Assembly (NCBI GenBank): GCA_015680685.1
Contig: MNCI01034224.1
Span: 436,574 to 473,888, forward strand
Source: Gnetum montanum
Lineage: Eukaryota > Streptophyta > Gnetopsida > Gnetales > Gnetaceae
Length of the DNA stretch: 37,315 nt
Direction: 5' to 3'
The notes below the pieces were generated by a model. The model was not told where the DNA came from, did not search any database, and saw only the letters and a list, made by a program, of their open reading frames with translations. Below are positions 1 to 9,875 of this stretch, one piece after another (within the stretch, counting starts at the first letter, position 1; every line of letters begins with the position of its first letter). A program made the position numbers and the translations under genes.

Positions 1-113
1 CGAAGGTAGATTAAGGGACTCCCAGGGTCAGTTAGTTTCCTGGGAAGGTGCCCTACNCGAAGGTAGATTAAGGGACTCCCAGGGTCAGTTAGTTTCCTAG
101 GAAGGTGGCCTAC
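1..113. other. Assembly joint: single N at 57 between two copies of the same 56 bp
   Basis: Bases 1-56 and 58-113 are nearly the same sequence, separated by a single N at 57. The same arrangement occurs at 22917, 23440 and 35410. It looks like two contig ends that overlap but were joined with a one-base gap rather than merged. The doubling here is probably not biological. Confidence 0.8.
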
Positions 114-631
114 CTTGATCCAGTCGGTTACGTTAACATGACCATATGCATTAAGCTCTATTGAACTGAAGGGTGCTCCGAAGTGTTAGATGGTGGAGGA
201 GTGTACATGGGCTCAACCGCTTGTTGTTGCAAGAGTTTGTCTGGGCTTTTGATTCTGAAGAAGGGTCTTCTCTTTTTACAGTTGTCAGAACCAGTAGCAG
301 GTTGAATATTTATAGCTCTCGCAGCGTGATGTTGCAGTGGTTGAGGAGGAAGTTCCCCTTGCATTGTTGGAGCAGGAGGTGTTATGGGAACTACTCGTGG
401 AAGAGGTGCAGATGGATTTGGAGGATGGTGTGGGTATGGAGTGTCTCTCAGAGGAGAAGGAGTCCTTCTGAAGTACTCTTGAACTTGGTAGTAATGGTGG
501 GGATTTGTGTGACTCATAGAGTCACTTGGAGAAATTGGCTACTACACATAATATCCATAAGGGTCAGGCTGCCGGTAAGGGTACTGATGTTTCGGTGATG
601 GCATCCCCCATGACTGTGGGTATTGCCACTA
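58..631 (-). pseudogene. Element C: gag-protease linker (Pro-rich) and start of protease
   Basis: A minus-strand frame open at 158-517 is rich in Pro, His and Gln, with stretches such as TPYPHHPPNP and a basic patch KKRRPFFR. It continues in frame from the zinc-knuckle end of gag (632-877) and leads into the segment before the protease, where DWIKVGHLPRKLT-like codons are readable near 58-130. The matching region of element B (36588-37285) has the same order and continues to the protease DSG site, which in C would lie beyond the left edge. The linker is low-complexity and was probably a flexible spacer in the Gag-Pol polyprotein. Confidence 0.65.
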
Positions 632-2660
632 CTAATGCTGTCCGATGGATTCTGGTGGAGTTCCACTTGGATAATACGTTAATGGTTGGTGGAACTGCCT
701 TGGGTTACCTTGGGGATAAGGTAACCTACGGGGTGTTTGTTGTTGATTAAGTCTCGGATTAAGTGCATACACTCCAGACTCTTGTAGATGTGAGATGATT
801 GGGCAACATCCCTTAGGATGGTCATAGTGGCAGATCTCACATCCACCGTCATCGTCTGTGTCTGAATCCACAACCACATCGGAGTTAGTGATTTTCCCCT
901 TACCCTTGTTATGTGTAGGGTCTAAATCTCTCCACTTTATCTTACCTTTGTCACTACTTTATTCTATCTTAGACTCTTCTACAATTTTTAAGACAGTTTC
1001 AATTTTAGAGTCTAAGGAACTCCATACGTCGTCTACCTTAGCCACTATTTCTGTTGTTAACTTTTGAATTGGCAAGGTTTTCCGGTTCACCAACTCCTCG
1101 AGTGGTGACTCATCCTGCTCATCACAAAATTTCACTCCCTTCTTTCGAAGGGAGGGGTCGCGGTTGTATTCTTCTGCACTTTCCCTCTTGTGTAGCTCGT
1201 CTTCTTCTTTTGCTACTTATTCCAACAAGTTATGTACTTCATGGGCTCTAAGTTGTAATAGTCTCCCTTGGGCATAATTCCCAGGGTTCTTCTAGTCTCA
1301 TGCCTTAGCCCATCTACGATGTGGCGAAGTTGATCCCGCTGTGCGTATCCATGGCCCGGGCAATGATGTAACAATGTGTAGTAGCAGGCCATGGCAGCAT
1401 CCAAGGGTTCGTGATTTCCTTGCTTCCATCCTTGGATCTGCTTACGTAAATTAGACACTCGGGAGTATGTTTGATACTTATCATTGAAGAGTTCTAGCAT
1501 CGTACTCTACCTCCTAATGGTTTCTGGTTCTAAGGACTGGTACTAGCTCTTTGCTTCCTTGATGAGTGTCCTGGGAAACAACTTAAGTTTCTGCCACTCA
1601 TTCTCAATGTTTTGCAAGGCACAGGCATCATGGAATGCTTGTAAATGATTTTGCAGATATGAGTTGTATCCCCCATCAAATCGTGGGATGTTGTTCATAT
1701 CCAAGTGCTTGATCCAACTATCTTTTAGATGCCTTGTTGGGATTCTAACAGCCTCCGTTATGTTAAGCATACTTTGGGTTGCAAGTAGGGGCTCGTCATG
1801 ATCATCTCTTTCATGACGCCTGTGATGTCTGCGTTGTTCCCTAATTTCCCTTTGTTCATGCCCTTATCCTCTCTCTCGACTCTCTCGTCGAGGTCTCTCA
1901 TTTTTCTTACCTTTATCCTCTTCATTATGCTCCCTATGATTGTGCCCAGAGGTGGAAGGAGAGGGTGAGTGATGTGAAGAAGGGAAAGAAGAAGGAGAAC
2001 CATCGTCGTGGCAATGTTTTCTACCTTCTCTTCGGCTGCTTCGACCCCGATTGTGGTGACAATCTAAGTGCCCATCCTTGTGTTTTGTTGTTGTTCCCTC
2101 TATGAACAGCTGGTGTTCACAAGAATCAGAACCAAGTTTGTGTATCATTGAGCGTAGGTTCTGATACCCAACCTCCTCACCATCGTTAGGAGGGGGAACA
2201 TCTCTTGATAGAGAACTCGTTATGAGTGGTTCACCATCTCTAGTTTCACTAAGGATGTGCAGGACCTCTTTGCCCTTCAACAGTGTATGTTGGCTCTCCT
2301 GCCTTGCATCCCTCATACGTTATAAAGGTGTGGGATGGTAATCCTTTACATCAAAATTTTCCGCAACATATTCAGCTTATAGTTTTGTCATGCCAATCTT
2401 TGCCAAAGCATGGAGAAGCATGTTTGGGACAGATCAATCTGGAGGTAATACTATGTTACCAAACAAATATCTCTAGTGCATCTGTTCATCTTGATTGAGG
2501 ATAAAAGTATAATCAGGTATATACTCATCGGGATGAGTATATGTCACCCTATATTGGTAAGGACTTGGCTGATTTCGGTTATGTGTTTTTGATTGTCGAC
2601 TATCTTTTGTATATTTCTAGGTGATGTGTTGCTCTTGTGAGAAGAAGAAGAAAAAGACAT
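632..2660 (-). pseudogene. gag: Element C gag relic (retrotransposon gag with zinc knuckle)
   Basis: This encodes the nucleocapsid/capsid precursor that would package the element RNA. The likely start is the ATG at 2658-2660 (MSFSSSSHK). A conserved N-terminal block (THPDEYIPDYTFI) is readable near 2490-2560. A charged Arg/Ser/His region spans about 1860-2100. The gag core lies at 1770-1213, with MNNIPRFDGGY, LQAFHDACALQNIENEW, KLKLFPRTLIKEAKS and IQGWKQGNHEPLDAAM. A C-terminal knuckle, CEICHYDHPKGCC, lies at about 680-830. The segments 2316-1864, 1770-1543 and 1500-1213 share one frame; at least one frameshift separates 1213 from 877. Several stops replace Trp or Gln codons conserved in element A, for example after IKEAKS and ETIRR. 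Confidence 0.8.
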
Positions 2661-2788
2661 GATGTCTTATAGGTGTGTTGATTTTACCATTATATAAAAT
2701 TTTTCTTATTTGATTAACCCTAAGGTTCGTTTAAGTTCCCAACGATGTAAATGATCTCTTATGTGATACTTAGCGCACAAACACTTAG
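2661..2788 (-). other. Element C untranslated leader
   Basis: About 130 bp lie between the PBS and the likely gag start codon. The segment is AT-rich, with no ORF or clear structure. It sits where the leader and packaging region is expected. Confidence 0.5.
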
Positions 2789-2806
2789 TCCTCGGCAACC
2801 GCGCCA
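2789..2806 (-). promoter_or_regulatory. Element C primer-binding site, tRNA-Asp type
   Basis: On the minus strand this reads TGGCGCGGTTGCCGAGGA, one base inside the 5' LTR. The classic plant Athila/Tat site complementary to the 3' end of tRNA-Asp is TGGCGCCGTTGCCGGGGA, so there are two mismatches. It would prime minus-strand DNA synthesis. Confidence 0.85.
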
Positions 2807-3657
2807 ATGATGAGTGGCGAGGTACCCCTACACTCAACCATATGAATACGAGCATAGCACGCATGACCTGGTTAAACTCTGTAGACTAAATGCCTACATG
2901 CCTCATGGAACATTTAAGGTTAACCATTCGTTGTCTTCCCAAACTTACTTGTAGTTGTCACGGTGTATGGTTAAGTAAGTCTGAGGTATATGATTTTCAT
3001 AGTCTTTTATGTTTTTCTCCTATGCTATTGAGTTGAGGGTTGAGAAACTAATTACTAATTCTAACTAATGACTAAGTCTAAATTACCTAGCATCAGTATC
3101 CGTTCCCACTTACCGTACACACCTTGAACCGATGCAACCGCGGCTACCAAACGCTAATCGTTGCTGGGATCACCACGCGTAACGCACGTGCTCGAAGTGG
3201 TTGTACTGAGGCATTTAACTAGGAGGAAAGGATTGAGAGAATGTAATCTAGCCTAAGTGTGATGAGTAGCCGATTCCTTGACTAACTGTACACATCCTTG
3301 TGCACAACTACCATTGGGATTACCAAGCGCAGATCTTAAATACGCCACTGGGTTACCAAGTAGTCACACTAGATGCTCGTAATCAAGTTGTACTCATTCC
3401 ATGTTCTAGGAGTTTAAGGGTGAGAGAGAAAGTAATAAATAAAATCCTATTCCATGCACTGCAAGGTTTATCCGACAAGTTCGTCTTTATTGCCGTACAC
3501 AACTTGTGTTCAGGTACAATGTTGCTCGAATAAAGATCCGTTCACTTTAGGACTCCTACTGCAGGCACATGGAAAATATTCTATCTTTGGAGTGATCAAT
3601 CTACCAGAGTTTCCCTACTTCTAGCCCAGGATGAGAAAACAAGGGAGAGCCACCTCT

Positions 3658-3665
3658 TATTTATA
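3658..3665 (-). promoter_or_regulatory. TATA box of element C LTR
   Basis: The minus strand reads TATAAATA within CTATAAATAAGAGG. The same box occurs at the equivalent place in the B LTR (33931-33938). Transcription would run leftwards. Confidence 0.65.
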
Positions 3666-3682
3666 GACTTGGTGATGGACCG

Positions 3683-3790
3683 TGATATCGTGTATGCGAT
3701 ATCGCAGGGGATTACGCGATATTGCTTATGCGATATTGCATGGGATGCGATATCGCGACGGCCGCGATATCATTGCCTATGCAATATTGT
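3683..3790. repeat. Array of palindromic GCGATATCGC motifs in U3 of element C
   Basis: Perfect copies of GCGATATCGC lie at 3696-3705 and 3747-3756. One-mismatch copies GCGATATTGC lie at 3716-3725 and 3730-3739, with partial copies near 3683 and 3764. The array fills most of U3 just upstream of the TATA box. The B LTR has only one clear copy (33955-33964). Protein-binding sites are plausible, but no factor is known to me. Confidence 0.7.
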
Positions 3791-3799
3791 GTCTCATCA

Positions 3800-6180
3800 A
3801 TTTGGAAATGTGTGAAGTAAGGAATAATAATAAAGAAGAGAAAGGAATAATCTATACATAAAAAATGTAAGAAGAACCATGAGGAAGAAGAAGCAGGAAA
3901 AAAGAATCATAGGGTTCATAACATATATTAAACCTCATGAGCTAACTCATAAAAGGAAGAACATCATGATCCAATTCACAATAAATGAAGAAAAGTAGTT
4001 ATAAGTAAAGAAGCTTACAAGACAACATTCATAATTCATAACATAAAGAACCTTTCAACTATTTTAAATTGAACCTTGAGGAGATGAACTAGCCATCAGT
4101 CTTTTTTGTAGATTGATAAGTAAGTATTATGGAAGAGAAGAAACATATCTCAATGACACTAGGATCTAGTTTCTTAAATAAGAAGAGAAGAGCTAAGAAG
4201 TACCATATGTAGCCTAGTTTAGGTTCTTGAGTAAGAAGTAAAGGTTATCTGGAAGATTATGATGGTTAAAAAAAAGAAAAGGCTTATGAAGAAGAATTTC
4301 ATAAATTCCAATAAATCTAAGTTAAGAATCTAATAAAAAGGTAAAGAAAAAGCAAGACTTACAAAGAAATATGTTGTAAAGTCCAACCAACCAAGTTTTC
4401 CTTTGTAAAGATGAGAAGAGCTAAGTTCATAATAAGATAGCTAACGACAAAGTCAAATTACAAAAGACTACAGAATATGACACAATGTTGTTACAAAGAA
4501 TGATGAGTACATTCAAGATTACCAATTTGTTAAATTATTAAATCTTATGTTAACTATTTTCATAGATAAAGATATTGTCATTGTAGAGGGTTCCATGAGG
4601 CGTAAAGCCCACCTCTAATAGAACTTTAAAATATTTTTTAGATTGAACATCAAAACTTGGAGTCCACTTATGAATGATTAACATTGCATGTTTCTATATA
4701 AAAGATCCTATAACTAAGACACATTACACTATCAAAGCATTGCCTAGCTTAACACGTAGAAAAAATGAGAATAATACCTAGCATGAATGCTTTAAATATA
4801 ATGTTTTTGTATTACATCATTTAACTATGAAGAAAAACTTTGATTATGAGGAAAGTAACCTAAAATTTGAATGAACACATATCATGATGTTAGATCAGCT
4901 ACTAATGATTCACATTAATCATTAGGGAGAATAAAATCAAGTATCTTAGCGATGTTAGAATCACTAGAAGAATGAAATTCAAATTTTACTCAAAAGCTTA
5001 TAAATCTGCATTCTCAAAATCAATAAAAAGTTCAACATTGATAAAAGAAGCAAAAATTTTAGCATTAATTAAATAAATTGGAGGTTATTTAGAATCCTTT
5101 GTAGAAGAATTCTAGAAAGATAAAATCTATTAGAGAAAAATTAAAGAGAGAAAATGAGATCTGCTAAAGAAAAATTAGATCTAATGGAGAAACATTAAAT
5201 CTATTAGAGAAACATCTATGAGTATTATTTTTATGTTAAGGAAGAAACTTATTAACATCCTAAGTGTCCATGCTTCTTAGGTTGGTTTGGGAGAGCATGA
5301 TAAGAGGGCCTTTTAGGATGCTTTGGATAAAATTCTATAATAGATACTATAGCATGATGATATTCTTTTTATCTGGATGACATAAATATATGATGCATGG
5401 TGAGCATGATATTGGATAAAAAAAATGATATGAGGAAGTATATTATTAAATTTGCATTGGCATGTGATCTTATACTAGCTAATAAAAGAAGTATCACCAA
5501 AAGACTCAATGATAATTCCACCAAGTGAGGTCCAAGAAGGATCAGTAGATGAACGAAAATCTAACCTGTTTTTGATTGGCTATGCCTAGGCTTGAACCTA
5601 GGTCTTATGACTTGAGAAATAAGCACCTTATCATCACTTCAAATGATGGCCCTTCTACACTAGCTAATATCTATTTTAAAAAAACACTTGGTAGTCTTTA
5701 AGAGCAAGTGTAACTCAACCTAGATAAACTACAACTTAGTGAGAAAGAGAGATTGAAAAACATGTAAGAATTGAGAAGTCATTTAGAGAAAGCCCTAGAA
5801 ATTAGCATAGACTTATAATGATTAATTTGACTATCAAAAGTGGTATTAGTAGAGGCTTTAAGAAGGGGTGCTATGTATAAAATATAGAAATTTAGGAAAA
5901 TAAAAATATTACCTTTAACGATAGATTGCGTACATTAGAATCTTAATATTTAAACTTAACTGTGAATGGTAGTTTGAAGACTCTTGATTTGGAAGCTCAA
6001 CATTATGGGTTTGATTTTGGTGAATAATGCTAAGTTATAAAGTTTTAATTAAACCATATATCTTAAGGGCTAATACTATTATAAAGAAAGCTTCAGGTTC
6101 GAACATCCCTTTCTCCTATATGTGAATGATAGTTGGGGTTATATGAAGGGGTGTATTGAGAAGATAGGAAAAAAACAATT
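3800..6180. other. AT-rich stretch without a recognisable gene
   Basis: This is A-rich DNA with many GAAGAA/AAGAAG runs and no ORF worth reporting on either strand. Apart from the SINE-like relic at about 5570-5680 I recognise nothing. It is probably old degraded repeat sequence. Confidence 0.6.
5570..5680 (-). repeat. tRNA-derived SINE-like relic
   Basis: On the minus strand a B-box-like GGTTCAAGCC lies at 5589-5598, preceded by a tRNA-like stretch (AAGGTGCTTATTTCTCAAG) in the A-box to anticodon-loop position. No cloverleaf is intact. It resembles a SINE head rather than a tRNA gene. The ends are uncertain. Confidence 0.4.
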
Positions 6181-6199
6181 GTAATTTCAAGAGGAATGA

Positions 6200-9130
6200 A
6201 GCATATTCAAAAGGTAACATGATAGTGGAGGAAGAAGTTTAAGAAAAAGTTCAAGATAAAAAAGTGTTTAAAGAAGTGGCAAATAGGATGACTTCAAAAG
6301 ATACAAGGTAGTGAAGTATGTGGCAAATAAGATAGTGAGTAAGGCTAAATGTTTTTGATTTCTTTTATGAGAATCTACAAATTAAGTAGAGTAAAAAGTT
6401 GATATACAAGTTAGCTAAGGATAAGAACAAGAGGTGTAAAGAATTTAACATTGTTAGATACATCTAGTTTGATAATGAAAGGATTTTGTTCTCAAATAAG
6501 GAAATCTTGAAGTGATGAAGGATCTATTTTTAGGAACTAATTAACAAATAATTTTCTAGAAATGAAATTGAAGACATGGAACAAGACATAACCATAATAA
6601 ATTATATTTTTTTGTGAAGTCTTGGGATGTTTAAGTTACTAGGTCTCAGATATTAGAAATGGCTTGGTGACTACTAAAATTAAGATGAACATGCACCACG
6701 AAAATAATATAACCCACAGTTTTATATGTATTATACGCAAGACATGAACACATAATGTAACAGAGAAGAATAATATAACCAAGTATCTTTGTTCTAAGTT
6801 ATGTATATTGTATTGTATTACTTACTCAAAGAAAACTAGAATAAACACTACAGATGCAATGAAATAGTTACATATAGAAAGCCAATAGACACAATGACTA
6901 ATGAATAGTAGTTAAAAAATATAAGATAGCTAATGATCCATAATTAACTTTAACTTTAATACACATAAGATAAGATATTGTAGATGGTGTTGTACACCAT
7001 GACGGTGTATGCAAGTATTCATGGTGTTACTAGATGTATACACTAACTAATATGTTAAACTTTCTAGAACATATCAAATCTTTAACATTTTGATCTTGAA
7101 GTAAAGAAAGCTCTTAAAAAGATCAGGAATGATAAAGTGATAGGACTTGGTGGTATATTTATAAAGGTACAAAATTTTATGAAAGATATATGGATTACTT
7201 GGTAAACAAATTTATTCAACAAAAGACAAAAGAAAGCATCGATTAGAAATAAATAATAGTAACAAAATTTGAAAATAATTAATTATTTAGATTTTACTAA
7301 AGCTTTTCTACTTAAAGTTATAATTTTTTCAATGAGAAGAAGCATAAAATATCAAGTTATTAGAGAAGAAACACTATAACACCTACCTACAAGAATAAAA
7401 AAGATATCCAAAACTATGAAAATTATAGAGGCATCAAGTTTATGAGCCATATCATGAAGTTATGGGAAAGGGCTATAGAACAACACTTAAGGCAAGAATA
7501 AACTATTTCTAGTTTTATGCCTAAAATGTCGACTATGGAAGAAATTCTCTCTTTATAATAGTTGATGGTAAAATTTAATTGTAAGAGAGAATCTACACAT
7601 GATTTTTATTGACTTGAACAAAGCTTATGATAGATTTTTATTAAGATATTATTTGATGGGTGTTGAGGAAGAATATTTCTATTAGGTATATAACAACTAT
7701 TCAATACATGTATGATAGAGCAATAACTTATGTTCACATTGTGGAGAGACTTTAAAATTTCCAATGAAGATCTAGTTATATCAAAGATCTAATTTAAGCT
7801 CTTGTTCATTTCCCATTATTATGGATAACCTAATCAAAGATATTCAAGTGGGTATTCCTTGATGTATGCTTTTTGCTAATGATATTATTTTGGTGGATAA
7901 ATTTAATGAAGTATTGATTATAAAAATAAAGATTTTAAAAACACCTTAGAATAAAAAGAATTAATGATTAATAGAAGTAACATGAAATACATGAAGTACA
8001 CTTAAATGAGAAAGTGAGTAATTAATAAACAAGGATTAGAATCTAAAACCAATAATTTTTCAATGTAAGTAATTCAAATACTTGGAATTGCTTATTGAAA
8101 TATATAGTGATATTAGCAATGATGTAAAAAAATTGAAGTAGAATGAAAAAAAATGATAGGAAGATAGTAGTGTGCTTTGTGATAGAAGAATCCTACTATA
8201 TTGAATAGTAAGTTAATAAAGATGATATCAAACCTATGATCATTTATGGTACAAATTATCATGTCTTCATTTCCAAATAGCATTTTTCTTTAATAGAGAT
8301 GGTGCACTTTGTAGCAAATAATGTAATTATTGTAAAAATACTTGAAAGAACATATTGTAATAATGAGCATGTATCTTAAGTTGACCTTTATGGCTTTGAC
8401 TTGAGGTATTTAAACCTAGAAACTAGAGGTCATGCTAGCATTGAGTTGTAGAGCCAAAAATGACAAGTAATGGGTCTAGGCAAAGCTATTTATAGGAAGA
8501 TGATTGACCATCCCTTCTAGCTAGTTAGAGGCCTAACCATCATGGCATTGCTAGATTGCCTTTAAGGTATAGATGTTGAAGGAAGATTATCCCAAGGAAC
8601 CCTTAGATAATGACCTAGATATACTTTTTAAACATTAATAAAACATTTTTTCATTTCCTTTTTAATTTTTCCTGTCGCTTTCTTTATACATAATGTTGAA
8701 TGTTTGACATTTTACATGACATTTGGAAATGGAATGTCACAAAAATACTAGCCTGTTAAAAAGCATTCAGCTTAATGTATGCTTAGGGTAAAGATGAATA
8801 TCAGTAAGAAACATTTCATCAAATTTTCTCTTACTAGGAGAAGTTTCAAAGTAGCATCTCTAGATCAGAATATTAAAATATTCATCTTATATGATTTGGT
8901 CATATGCTAAGAGAGAGAATGTTCCTATTAGAAGAGGTTGCTTTATTAAAGTTGAGGGGATCCAACAAAGAAGTTGATCAAAAGGTATCTAGTTTATTTA
9001 CATAAACAAAGACATATACGATTTGGATATTAATGCATATTTAACTCTTAACAGAAGTGAATAACAAAAAAAAATTCATATCACCGATTCCATGTAGTTA
9101 GAATAAGATTAAGATGACGATGATGATTAG
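6200..9130 (+). pseudogene. Decayed LINE reverse transcriptase (plant RTE-like), plus strand
   Basis: Conceptual translation in shifting plus-strand frames recovers the familiar plant LINE Pol series in order: a region before the RT (about 6210-6520, with YKLAKDKNKR), FDLEVKKALKKIRND (7088-7135), IQNYENYRGIKFMSHIMKLWERAIE (about 7410-7480), the RT catalytic block as FANDIILVD (7871-7897; family norm FADDIVLV, so the first catalytic Asp is Asn here), VLCDRRIL (8170-8193), and a C-terminal VPIRRG-like block (about 8915-8935) up to about 9110. Stops and frameshifts are dense. No endonuclease domain could be read upstream, so the copy is probably 5'-truncated or decayed beyond recognition. It ends near a GATGATG-rich tail (9117-9130). 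Confidence 0.75.
8340..8790. other. Unidentified segment interrupting the LINE
   Basis: LINE-like translation is lost here and resumes at about 8800. The segment is less AT-rich than its surroundings (for example TGGGTCTAGGCAAAGC near 8470) and contains no ORF. It may be a small insertion, but I could not define its ends or a target duplication. Confidence 0.3.
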
Positions 9131-9639
9131 GTTGTGAAATCTATGGGCATCAATTCTCATTAGTTATTTGTTATATAATGTGATGATCAACTTTTATTAA
9201 AATAGCATAAATAGCATATTTTTGTACTAAAGTTAATAGCTAAATGTAATGCTTATATATATCATATATTATCAATAACAAGGTATCATAATTTATCCAT
9301 TTTTAAAAATTGGATATTTTAATTTATGCCCATATTTTACAAGAAAAAATGCCCTAAAAATAGGTAATGAGCATCAAATTTATGCATAAAAATGATGATG
9401 ATGATGGTGATTCATGTACTAGGCTTGCAAACTCTTATAATCTATTACCATAGTTACATAGATAATACTAATTTAATTTTCTAAGATAATAAAAATGATC
9501 ACTATCTATAATGAAATTGGTTATTATGGATAAATAGATTTCAATCATGAATTCAAAATTTTCTTTGAAGAAAAGACAAAATTCATGATATCTTTTGTTG
9601 AAGTAATGATCATTGGGGTATTATATAATTTAATTTAAT
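9131..9639. other. AT-rich stretch, nothing recognised
   Basis: Low-complexity AT-rich DNA with a short ATGATGATGATG run near 9393-9406. No gene or repeat is recognised. Confidence 0.5.
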
Positions 9640-9875
9640 GAAACATTGCTCATTTGGTTAAAGCATATGACTTATGGTATGTAAGTCACAAGTTCAATTC
9701 TAGGCTATGTTGAGACATGTGAAACCTAGAAGCATCATAAAAATATAGTTTGAGAAACTAAAAAATTAGGTATAAAGTTAATCATAGTATGTCATCATTA
9801 AATCTTTTGTGTACTATAATGGCCAACCCATCTTAGATGGGGTAAAGACACTATGATATGATGATGCTTATGATT
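9640..9875 (+). repeat. tRNA-derived SINE-like relic with ATGATG-type tail
   Basis: The head reads TTTGGTTAAAGC (9653-9664, A-box-like) and GTTCAATTC (9692-9700, B-box-like) at tRNA-like spacing. An unrelated body of about 150 bp follows, and the unit ends in TATGATATGATGATG (9854-9868). The tail resembles the GATGATG-rich end of the LINE at about 9.12 kb, which would fit mobilisation by an RTE-type LINE. No target duplication was identified. Confidence 0.5.

Larger units (their letters stand above)
1..3799 (-). mobile_element. Element C: Athila-like Ty3/gypsy LTR retrotransposon, 5' half
   Basis: Reading leftwards on the minus strand, this element has a 5' LTR (2808-3799), a tRNA-Asp primer-binding site (2789-2806), a gag relic (about 2660-640), a proline-rich linker and the first codons of the protease at the left edge. 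The rest of pol and the 3' LTR lie outside the window. The LTR begins TGATGAGTGG and ends CTCATCA on the plus strand, the same family as the LTR of element B at 32981-33988. Gag carries frameshifts and premature stops, so this copy is dead. The Athila-like assignment rests on the PBS type and on similarity to element A, whose RT and integrase are visible. Confidence 0.85.
2808..3799 (-). repeat. Element C 5' LTR (992 bp)
   Basis: The LTR runs from TGATGAGTGG to CTCATCA on the plus strand, giving TGATGA/TCATCA inverted ends. It is bordered on the left by the PBS. On the right it meets AT-rich DNA beginning ATTTG, a candidate target duplication whose partner is outside the window. On the minus strand U3 is short (about 140 bp): a palindrome array and then a TATA box. 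The remaining roughly 850 bp would be R and U5. It is homologous to 32981-33988 and more distantly to the family-A LTRs at 14202 and 27119. Confidence 0.88.

Noticed and set aside
173-750. Plus-strand ORFs of 141 and 74 codons
   Set aside because: They are antisense shadows of the element C proline-rich linker and gag end.
9640-9710. Functional tRNA gene
   Set aside because: A- and B-box-like sequences exist, but no cloverleaf pairs and no acceptor stem could be found. A SINE head is more likely.
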